From NCBI GenBank assembly GCA_039000515.1, contig JBCFYV010000276.1, positions 1 to 64,000 on the forward strand: DNA of 64,000 nucleotides. Direction: 5' to 3'. Origin of the DNA: Timema cristinae. Taxonomy: Eukaryota > Arthropoda > Insecta > Phasmatodea > Timematidae. The translations under genes and the position numbers were made by a program. Each line of letters opens with the position of its first letter. Position 1 is the stretch's first letter. Of the stretch, positions 11,301-23,300 are shown piece after piece. Below the pieces are notes generated by a model. It did not search any database. It saw nothing but the letters and a program-made list of their open reading frames with translations, and was not told where the DNA came from.

Positions 11301-14300
11301 GAAGTTTGTCCCACAATCCGAATATAGGTCTTAACAGAGCCCTCTTCTTAAGACAAAGCGGGTGAGGGCAGCGATGAATGCATCCGATGTAAGGTCTGTG
11401 ACGACTTAGAGGTGAACTGCTTTAGTTGAGAAGCAGACAAACATGCAGAGATAGAGTTTAATAGGCTGGAGGCGTCTGAGTGTATGTAACCTCACTGAGA
11501 ATGGGCCTCCATAATCCATTCCAGATTTGAGAAATGGACGTGAGGGAGTCACTCGAGGTTCAGGTAGATCACCCATCATGGGAGTTATAAGCTTTGGTTT
11601 GCGGCGAAAGAAACGAATACATTTGAAAATTCGAAGTCTAATTGTGCTGTGATCAGAGAAGATCCAGAATTGTTGGGACAAAATAGACTACAGCAATTGA
11701 GGTCCAGCATGGAGATGTTTGAGGTGATGGTGATCAATGATCAGGTTGACAATGTGATGGGATTTTGGTAACACGATAGGGTGTTTAGCTTCATGAGCCA
11801 AATTTGAATGAGTCGTCCACCTACTCTCAGTATTCCTTGGCTGTCCAGGAACGGGGATAAGCGTTGAAGTTTGGTGCTGCATGGTTTCTTAGCCTTAATG
11901 AGCTCTATGTCGGCGGTGAAGGTTCCAGCTTGGATAACTTGGCAGATGTGTTGAATGGCTTCATTGAGCTCTTGAGGGCTGAGGGGTCCTGTTTGGCGAT
12001 CTTTCGATCTGCAGTGTTTAAGGAAGCGAAGTACAAAAGCCATTATGTTGACGAGTTTCGTCCACAACGAGTATTTGAGCAGTAATGTTTGAATCGAATC
12101 AGTAGAAAGATTCGCAATGAGAACATTTAATGGTGAGGGTTTGACGTCGGGCAATTCCGCTTCGGCCACAGGAGTAAAACGAGAAAGAGGCCACTGTTGA
12201 GTTGGAAGAGAGAGCCACGGAGGACCAGACCACCACAGGGAATGATCGTTGATATCTGTTGATATCTGTAGGGGATAAACCTCGAGAGGCACAGTCCACT
12301 GGGTTGTGGGGAGAAGCGATATGCATCCAAGTGTGAGGAGGTGGCCATTCTTGGATTTGGGCGATACGATTGGCCACATACACTTTGAGCCGATATGGTG
12401 GTGTATGAATCCACGAGAGAACAATCATAGAATCTGACCAAGCAGTACTTGAGTCAATTTTGCAATGTGGTGATAAGAGGGTACTGCAATAGTACATAAG
12501 TTTGGCAAGTAAGTGAGCGGCGCAGAGATCCAAGCAAGGTATGGAAATTCTTTTGAGGGGAGATATACGTGATTTGGTGATGAGAAGACTGTCACTTTGT
12601 TGTCGGGGTCAAAACATCTGAGGTAGAGGCAACACCCATACCCTGCCTCACTGGCATCACAGAACCCATGGAGTTGAATGTTGGTAGCAGAAGCGAGATA
12701 GAAATAGCGTGGTATGTTAATGGTTTCTAACACGGGAATATTATTCAAAAATCTTTCCCAGTTTTTAGCAATGTCAGCAGGCAAGGGTTCATCCCACTGT
12801 GGGTCTAATATCCATAACAGCTGGATGAAAGACTTCGCCCAGAACACGACAGGAGTTAACCAACCGCAAGGATCATAGATTTGAGCCACAATTGAAAGAA
12901 TGATACACTTTGTAGGCTTGTAAGCGTCTACTGTCACTCGCATGCAATAGGAGACGTCTTCAGGGTCAATTGTCCACTGGAGCCCGAGAATGCTGGAACA
13001 ATGGTTGTTCTGGTGTCCGAAAATAGAGAGGGTTTCTCTATGGTCCTGTGGCACTGAATCAACAAGTTGAGGCGTATTACTCTACCATTTAGTAGTTCAA
13101 AGCCTCCTAATTTTAACAATTTGGTAAGTTCATCTTGGAGAAGTAGCGCATCTTCTATGGTGTCTTTTCCACAAACTGCATCATCTACCAAAATTTGTGT
13201 TTGCAATACTTTGGATGCACGCGGGTAGTTGTGTCCTTCATCCTTCACTAACCGGCGGAGAGTTCTTAGTGCAAAATATGGGAACGAGGTAATTCTATAC
13301 GTGACAGTGCTAAGTTAGTAGACAGTAAGAGGTACTGCGGGAATGTCACATCAGTAAATCATTTGGTACGTTAGATCATCAGGGTGTATCAAGATCTGTC
13401 GGTACATTTGTCTAATATTGCATGAGAAGATTATGGGGTGGCTACGGAAGTGAGTGATCACGTCACAAATATCATTTTGAAGTTTAGGCCCAGGCCTGGT
13501 GCGGGCGCTGGCATCGAAAACGACCCGTAGCTTAGTTGTGGATAAGGTTGATTTCATGACTCCATGGTGGGGCAAGAAGTAGTGTGGTGAGTTAATAGTT
13601 GGAGGTGATTTGCATTCAGTCATGTGACCAGCTGTAAGAAAATCCTCCATGAAGTCTACATACATTTGTCTGAATTGAGGTTGAGTAGCAAATCATCGTT
13701 CTAAAACATTAAATCTATTTCTTCCATTATTTGACGAGTCAGCGAGAGGAGGGTGAGATTCCTTGAATGGGTGTCGTACTATATATCGACTGGTATCATC
13801 TCGAGTGTGCGTAGAGACAAAATGATCTTCACATAATTGTTCTTTAGAGAGGCCCACGCTATGTGGAGGTTCTTCAAGTTACCAGAAGTTTTCCAAGGAG
13901 GAGTGAAGGTCGATATCATTGGTAGAGAGCAGAGTGTTGACACCATTAAAATGTGCTGGAGGTACACTGGATGCAAAGCAGGGGGTGGATCCCATAAGGA
14001 CGACACCAAAAACAGAACTAAAGGGAATGGTCAGTTTTTTTTCCTGAGAATATGTTGTTCACCAGTCATAATTTGTGCAAAAAAGTCTGCACCTAAGAGG
14101 ATATCTATGGGTGCCAGGGTGTCAAATGTGGGGTCAGCTAGGACAAAGGACGCCATCTTCCTTTTTATGTCAGGTGAAAGGGCTGCACGAGGAAGATCTG
14201 AAGTTATTTTATCCAATATTAATATGGGATGCTCTAGGGATATTATACTTCCATTCAGAGACGAGATATTAAGATAAGTTAGGCCTTTAGTATTTACCAG

Positions 14301-17300
14301 AGTTTGGGAAATACCATTGATTGATCTTGAGGCGCGAGTGCGTTTAGCCTTTAGCAATTGAGCACATTGTTCCGTGATGAAAGTACTTTAAGCAGCAGAA
14401 TCCAATATTCCACGAACAACAAGGGAGACACCATCAGCTGTTGCTAAAATCACGGTGTTATGTACGTGTGACAAACCAACAAACGGAGTATTTGTGGTTG
14501 ATACGTTGGCTGGTGCTTGTTGACGTGCAAAACTCTGGTGTTGTGCGGTGGACGAGTAGAGTGACCTTGAGTGACCTTAGACGGGTCTGGGTCCAAATGT
14601 AGTGAAGTGTGATGTCGTTTATTACATTTGTACATGAATGTGGTGATTCACAGTTGTTCAGTGTGTGAGAGTGACCAAGACAATTATAACAGATTCCATT
14701 AGCTTTTACCAAATTAAATCTTTCTTGAGGAGTTTTGACTTAGAAATCTGGACAGCGATAAATTGAATGAGTGTCAGCTTTACCAAAAACACAATTTGTG
14801 TGAGAGGTGTATAATAGAGTGACCTTGTGATTTTGATAGGACATGGGTTTGATGCCACCTGGCATCCTTGATAAAGATTAAGAAACTTGTGGTGTATGAG
14901 AAGTGTGCGGGTACTTTTGGGTAGTATTCACATTGTTGGCTGACTCAAGGTGTGACGCTTCAAGATGTAAAAACTTAATCAGTTCATCTACCGTCGGTAA
15001 ACTTACATTTGTACCGCAGCTGGTCTCGAGCATGTGTCGAATGTCACCATCGAGTTTCTGCAACAACAATGAAAAGAATAGAGGATCTTCGAGAGCTGTG
15101 CCTCTTTCAAGAGCGTGGAGAGCTTGACTGTTTTCATTGTAGCTACTGAGCAAGTTACGTAGGCTCTTGAGTGACCCACTAATGACATAAGGCAAATCAA
15201 TTATTTTATTTATGTAAAGAGAAGTTAAGTTTCTTATGTTGTGATAGCGACTACACAATAAATCGTAGGCTATCTGATAGTTGGGCGCGGAAAGGGGGAG
15301 ACTCTTAATAAAATTACGTGTTTCTGAGCTTAGAGTTGACATCAGATTTGAAATTTTCTCAACAGGTGTTAAGTTTGAATTTTGGTGAATAGTTGTGTTG
15401 AACAAATTGTGATGAATCACCAGAGAAGATCGGTAGTTCAATTTTTGGTAAGCATATGGGGGGAGTTGGAACCACAGACCCACTAGGCGCAGAGTGACTT
15501 GAATCGTCCAGTTGAGGTTCAGGAGTGGGAAGTAACATTGTTATACTAAAACTTAAAAAGTATGTAATTCAAATATTTCATCTAGATTTTTAATTACAAT
15601 ATTATCATCATTGTAATCTTCAATTTCTTCCGAAACAATCTTAGATAGCAACACTTCAAACTCATTACCTTTGGACTCTACTTCCTTTTCAAACAGAGCT
15701 AATTTTCGAATATGATACTCGGACAATACTTCCCCTTTGTCTACAATGGAATTTGCTTGCATTACAAACTCCCTAATCTTAACAAGGTGTTTCTTTATAA
15801 GGTCGCATTGCCGAGTGAAGGTTACGAACCTCATGTTGACCAATATTAGTAAAATATACAAAAATACACTTAAACTAATTAAATGAGATACAATCAAACA
15901 CAAAATAAAAAGACCACCAAACAGGTTCGTGAGAGAGAAATACAACAAAACTACGTGATTATGAACCTTATCAACATGGCAAGCGAAACTGAACCTAAAG
16001 TCTGGGGACACAGGGATGAGTTTACAAATATGGTTCTGTAATGAAATACAAACTAACATGGTTAGGCTTGCGTTTACAAAAAGAATTTAACACAATTAAA
16101 AACATTTTGTAGTTATTAATAACTTTACATTTTGTAGTTATTAATAACTTTAAGAGCAGAGTTATTTGTCCTCTTAATAAACTGTACTGTACCATAGCGA
16201 TAGTTCATTCATTTTAAAGAAATAGATCCGGCCCGGAGATCCAAATGTTATGTGCGTTATTAACAGGTGAGATTTTGGCACATGCTTTAATTATAACACA
16301 GAGAAACCATTTAGATACGATGAACCTACCTTTGCGAATGCCGACAGAGTACCTGGAGTGATGAGATGATATCTGGGGCGCCCCAATCTTGATTCTTGAG
16401 CACTTAATTATTATTTCACACGAGAGAGTTTCATGGCTGTTTACCCCGGGACTAAGAGACGCTTGAACGCTGTTTTTACCGTTATACTAAGAAAAAGCGC
16501 AGGGTAGGCGAGCCCAGAGCCATTAAGAGAGAGGGGTCAATGTGGTGCTGACACCTAGTGCTAGTGAGTATAATTAGTTACAAACAAAATAGAGCACAGG
16601 TGGCTCAGTAGGTGTATTCATACTAAACAATTGTGTTGAGGGCATTTACAATTTCATGAAATGAAACAACAAATAAACTAATGATGAACAAAAGTAATGC
16701 TATTTCATTTCTATGTTACAACTTTCATTTATTTGTATTTGAAAGGCAAGAATCCAAATATCAAGTAATAAGTTTGATAATAAATATTCCAAGTCCAGAT
16801 CATACTTGATACAGTCCACATGTTGGTGTTTAACTAAAAGGCTCTGGTGTGAAAATGTTCATTTCAAGTATTAATACTTAGATTAGAGTATACAATCTCA
16901 ATGTGTTATTTATTTTACTCCTTTAACTCCCTACTGTGACAACCCAGCTTAGTGAATTTCCTTGTACACACCATATACATGTTTTTTTTACAGATTCTTG
17001 GTTTGATTAGTTACAAAAGCTGTAATGATAGTGAACTTTTAACTACTCGAACCTTGCCTGAAAATAACACCAATGAATGCAAGGATGTTACTCTGTACTA
17101 CAATGAGTAACTGTAAGCATAATCTATTTATAGAGACTTTTAAGAAATGTTATTGTCTTAAACTCACAAACTTTAGATCGGGTCAGTCATGCTACTTGGT
17201 TTCCATATTTAACTATTGCTTATCATTCTTATAACCTTGCCACTATCATAAGCCTCTCTTTCAAAACTTAAATCACACTTATATTAATATTGCACAGGTT

Positions 17301-20300
17301 GGTAAGATTCTTACTAATACCAACGTGCATGATATTACAAACACAGTTAATCAATTTTGAATAATAATTAAATATGTATGTAGAGCCACTAGAAAACACA
17401 CATTCAACAAACTTAAGTTGTTATCATTTTTCCAAAATACTGGAGAGAGTCTAGGAATGACAAGAATACAAACCAAATTTGGCCTTTACATTGAAAAAAG
17501 AGCAATTAACTCTTTAAACGTCTGCAACTGGACAAAGAGGCACTGGTAGCAATGGAAATATATAAAACTACTCAATACTATATTTATGAAAGTAAACATT
17601 GATTTTTTAACATATCTTAGCTTTTTAATCTATAACTACATCATCATGATCATCAACTGTTTCCAGCCTGTAGCCGGGTCAGTTTAGTAAAATGCCTTAA
17701 TCTTCCTCCTTTAATTTCTTCCATTCTTCTCCTGTCACTTGAAAACTTTCTGCTTCCCCCCCAACCCTTTCTTGGCCTCCTTCCGGGCTTTTTCCTATAC
17801 ACTTCATTGCCAACATTTTCTTTGGCATCCTTAATACATGACCATACCATCTCACTCTTGCTTCCTCTACTATCTCATGTACTCCCATATCCTCATTACA
17901 TGACCATACCATCTCACTCTTGCTTCCTCTACTATCTCATGTACTCCAACATCCTCACTACATGGCCATACCATCTCACTCTTGCTTCCTCTACTATCTC
18001 ATGTACTCCAACATCCTCACTACATGGCCATACCATCTCAGTCTTGCTTCCTCTACTATCTCATGTACTCCCATATCCTCATTACATGTCCACACCATCT
18101 CAGTCTTGCTTCCTCTACTATCTCATGTACTCCCATATCCTTAATACATGACCATACCATCTCACTCTTGCTTCCTCTACTATCTCATGTACTCCCATAT
18201 CCTTAATACATGACCATACCATCTCAGTCTTGCTTCCTCTACTGTCTCATGTTCTCCCTGTAACCTCCACTCTTTCTCGAATAACTTCATTCATAATCTT
18301 GTTATTCCTCGTTACAGCTAACATGCTCCTAACTAACTTCATTCCCATGGCCTCCACTTTCCTAATCTCTCCTTGTTTCTGCTGCATATGTGACAAAAAG
18401 TATAAAGTACATCCTGTACAACATTTCCTTACACTTCAAAGAAACTTCTCTTCTCCATAGCAGGTCTCTTACCCACCTAAAGAACAACTCTCCCTGCTGT
18501 CCTCTTCTTAGATCCTCTTTAATCCCACCCTTCGTCTCAATATATTTTACACTTTGGAGCTTCCTCAGCACTGCTCCATCCAACTCTTTAACTTTACTAG
18601 GCCTTACCCTCTTCCATGTCATTACCATCACTTAACACTTCGCAATTTCATTAAACACTGTTTGTTGTTAATGGGAGGTTCGCAAACATTGATAACAATA
18701 CAACAACATTTGGATAACAATTCTTGTCCTATTTAGTATGCAGTATTTGGTGGAGTGGAGTTGTAACCATGCCGACTACTTAATTCGCTTTATAACACTA
18801 CTGTATCACATTCTGCCAATCAGAATGGTAAAATTTGATGATTTAAAAAAATTAAAAAATTGTTTATTTGGGATTGTGCAAGAATTTTAGCAGAAGGCTT
18901 GAAGACGAATCAACAATACCTGTGTAATCAGTGAATGGTATAGCTATATTTCTATGATTACACTGATTTAATTTACTTTGAAGACAGCTCAAAGATATCT
19001 TTGAAAGTTACTTGACTCACAGGCAAACAAAGTGTATTGTGCACTGCTGCTTCCTGGAACTACAGAACTCTTTATTCAAGAGCCCGGTTCACTGAGGCGA
19101 TTCAAGTTTAATCTGCTCCTGACTCGACTTGACCAGTCTTGAGGAAGGATTTGGTATTTTTACTGATGTACTCACAGACATTATAAGATTTTTCCATCTG
19201 GAACTTCTGAGCTTGCTCTTGCCAATCAAATACTAGTCTGCTGAGTGTCTCCTACCAGCAACATCATGTCACCACAACTGACACGGTAGCATAACTATCC
19301 CAACCCGCAATACAAAACAAGGAAACCAATCTAACAAATAGAATTACCAGGGATGTGGAAGGAGTATGTCAAGCTTTCAAGTACTCTATTACTGCAGTAA
19401 CATGCTCAAATATCAACAACATTATGAGAAAATTCTGTGTCAATGTGAAATTATATTTGAATCAATTTGTCAATATAGATTATAAATATTGGTTTTATGA
19501 AATAAAAAAGTATATATTTAAATGAGATATTTATCATATATTGTTTTAGTAACTAGTATTTATTTTGAAGCAAGAGTCAGTACATTTTTACTTCCATACC
19601 CTCTTCTTGTAATTTCAGGAAACAACCCCTCCTCTGATTGTAATGTAGGAAACAACCCCTCCTCTGATTGTAATGTAGGGAACAACCCCTCCTCTGATTG
19701 TAATGTAGGAAACAACCCCTCCTCTGATTGTAATGTAGGAAACAACCCCTCCTCTGATTGTAATGTAGGGAACAACCCTCCTCTGATTGTAATGTAGGAA
19801 ACAACCCCTCCTCTGATTGTAATGTAGGAAACAACCCCTCCTCTGATTGTAATGTAGGGAACAACCCTCCTCTGATTGTAATGTAGGAAACAACCCTCCT
19901 CTGATTGTAATGTAGGAAACAACCCCTCCTCTGATTGTAATGTAGGAAACAACCCCTCCTCTGATTGTAATGTAGGAAACAACCCCTCCTCTGATTGTAA
20001 TGTAGGAAACAACCCCTCCTCTGATTGTAATGTAGGAAACAACCCCTCCTCTGATTGTAATGTAGGGAACAACCCTCCTCTGATTGTAATGTAGGAAACA
20101 ACCCCTCCTCTGATTGTAATGTAGGAAACAACCCCTCCTCTGATTGTAATGTAGGGAACAACCCTCCTCTGATTGTAATGTAGGAAACAACCCCTCCTCT
20201 GATTGTAATGTAGGAAACAACCCTCCTCTGATTGTAATGTAGGAAACAACCCCTCCTCTGATTGTAATGTAGGAAACAACCCCCTCTGATTGTAATGTAG

Positions 20301-23300
20301 GAAACAACCCCTCCTCTGATTGTAATGTAGGAAACAACCCCTCCTCTGATTGTAATGTAGGGAACAACCCTCCTCTGATTGTAATGTAGGAAACAACCCC
20401 TCCTCTGATTGTAATGTAGGGAACAACCCCTCCTCTGATTGTAATGTAGGGAACAACCCCTCCTCTGATTGTAATGTAGGAAACAACCCCTCCTCTGATT
20501 GTAATGTCAGGAAACAACCCCTCCTCTGATTGTAATGTAGGGAACAACCCTCCTCTGATTGTAATGTAGGAAACAACCCTCCTCTGATTGTAATGTAGGA
20601 AACAACCCCTCCTCTGATTGTAATGTAGGAAACAACCCCCCTCTGATTGTAATGTAGGAAACAACCCCTCCTCTGATTGTAATGTAGGGAACAACCCTCC
20701 TCTGATTGTAATTTCAGGAAACAACCCCTCCTCTGATTGTAATGTAGGAAACAACCCTCCTCTGATTGTAATTTCAGGAAACAACCCCTCCTCTGATTGT
20801 AATGTAGGAAACAACCCCTCCTCTGATTGTAATGTAGGGAACAACCCTCCTCTGATTGTAATTTCAGGAAACAACCCCTCCTCTGATTGTAATGTAGGAA
20901 ACAACCCCCCTCTGATTGTAATGTAGGAAACAACCCCTCCTCTGATTGTAATGTAGGGAACAACCCTCCTCTGATTGTAATTTCAGGAAACAACCCCTCC
21001 TCTGATTGTAATGTAGGAAACAACCCTCCTCTGATTGTAATTTCAGGAAACAACCCCTCCTCTGATTGTAATGTAGGAAACAACCCTCCTCTGATTGTAA
21101 TTTCAGGAAACAACCCCTCCTCTGATTGTAATGTAGGAAACAACCCTCCTCTGATTGTAATTTCAGGAAACAACCCTCCTCTGATTGTAATGTAGGAAAC
21201 AACCCTCCTCTTCTTGTAATTTCAGGAAACAACCCCTCCTCTGATTGTAATGTAGGAAACAACCCCTCCTCTGATTGTAATGTAGGAAACAACCCCTCCT
21301 CTGATTGTAATGTAGGAAACAACCCTCCTCTGATTGTAATGTAGGAAACAACCCCTCCTCTGATTGTAATGTAGGAAACAACCCTCCTCTGCTCTTGGTA
21401 TTATTTCCTGAATATTTCCCAAATGTAAAGCTACAGGCCAGTTTTAAACGAGAGAGCTCTCCACGTCTATTTTAGAATGTAGTACCTTGTAACCCTCCTG
21501 GCTAGTTCTCTGGTGAACAGAATGTTGGCAAGCTTGCTCTGATTGTAGGCTTCTCCCGGATCATAGTCATTTTCACTGTTCAGATCCTCTGTGTTGATCT
21601 TCCCCCGCATGTGGGCCACACTCGACACGTTGATTATCCTGCTCGGAGCAGATACCTTCAAATTACACACCAAAACTTTACACACTTTTATACATTCATT
21701 TTAGTATGGGTGTGCCAAGCTGTGAAAACTTTCACTTTGCTTTGAATAATAATTCATTTTGTTCTTTGCTTCCAATATTTATCAATTTTGACTTCGACAT
21801 TTAAAAAAGTTTGCCAATAAAAGTATTGACAGACAAAATACATATATGAGGTTTATCTTAATTGTCTGATTATGTACATGAAAAATTAGTTAGTAATTAT
21901 ATAAAATGTTTTAGTAGTAAAATAATTTGTCAATTTTCAGTGAAATAGTTAGATTTTTTCAATAAAACATGTTTGAATATTATCTAGTGTCTAAAGTTAA
22001 ATAAATATTTACAAAAATTTTAGGTGACCTGGTGGTCTAGGGGTAAGGTGTCAGACTTCTGTGCTGGGGGTCCCGGGTTCAATTCTTGGTCTCGGCACAG
22101 ATTTATCTGATTGCCAAACCCTTCCTTCACCTCTGACAAGACGTGTATTAATCACAACTTGTGAATGTGGGGAATGCCAGGCCTCCACCGTGGTTCGGAT
22201 TCCACGTTAAACTGTAGGTCCTCCATTACACATTAGCGTAAGTGCGTATAACCCAAACGGGTAGTAAGACGCAGTGCTAATAATATAATACAATTTTTTT
22301 ACCTAAAACAATTGTTTTAAATATCCAAACTTATATTCTGCTTGGGGAATATTTAATTATATTTTATTTTACTTTTTTCTTTGAACCAAAACAAAGCACT
22401 TCCCCCACCCCTAATTTTTAACTCGCAACCAATTATGTTCCAAATACTGCAACCAAGCCCCAGGACTCAATTGTGCTAGGAACGAACCTAGTCTCGATAT
22501 TTACTTGGAATATTTTGAGAGTAATTCAAGAGTAAAAACATAAAACATGCTCATGAATATTTCAATAATATTGGATGAGCATTATTAGGAAGCTGAACTC
22601 TCCACTTTTCCACCCTTATCAAGTTATTTCCAGTACCTCCTTTTCATCCCTTAGTCTAGTTAGAGATACACAGCTTACAATGCGGTAGTGAGATTCAGGC
22701 GGTTATTCCTGGCATTTACCAAGTTTACACTTATAAAACAAATGCCTGAAACACAATAGAGATACTAGCGCCCAAGTTTGAAAATAAATTATATCAAAAA
22801 AATCAATCACAAGAAGGTATTAACCACTGATAAAAATTTTTTAAAAGATGTCTCCTGACCCCTTCTCACAATAAAACCTAAGAAAGAACTTAACCATCCT
22901 CCCCAAAAATAAACTGTTACATAACTTAAGGGCAGCCCCTATTGGTGGAGAGATGTTATCATAATCTTAGTTTAATTTTGAAAGAATTAAGCCTCGACTA
23001 GATTTATCAATCAGTATAATATTATTCTAAAAAAGTAATTAATGGATTAAATGTATTTTTTATATCAGTGTATAGGGATATTACTTTTAGCTTAGTATCC
23101 TGACAATGGATCATACGACTGTACAGGAGGTGAAATTATCATAGTCCGTACAGTTGGCAACACTGGTGATACATTAGCAAAACTCAAGGAGGAAGCTCAG
23201 CCATCGACCAAGGTCTTATCAACTGAGTTATTATTGCTATCGAGTCACTAGTTGACCTACAGACTACCTACTTTGTTTTATCGTTTATTTTAGTTTCGGG

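Larger units (their letters stand above)
10274..16598 (-). mobile_element. BEL/Pao LTR retrotransposon, full length but decayed
   Basis: Direct repeats of 353 bp at 10274-10626 and 16246-16598 bracket gag, protease, RT/RNase H and integrase remnants, all on the minus strand and in BEL/Pao order. The LTRs begin TG and end CA on the minus strand and differ at about 12 positions by eye (about 3.4%). Reading frames are broken many times. No matching 5-bp target duplication: the flanks read ATTGT on the left and GGTGG on the right. It lies in the 13.2-kb intron of the RDH-like gene, in the same orientation as the gene. Confidence 0.93.

Noticed and set aside
19560..21422. 537-codon minus-strand frame [10 protein letters not shown]
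   Set aside because: Product of the 30-bp minisatellite. Three overlapping frames give similar peptides.
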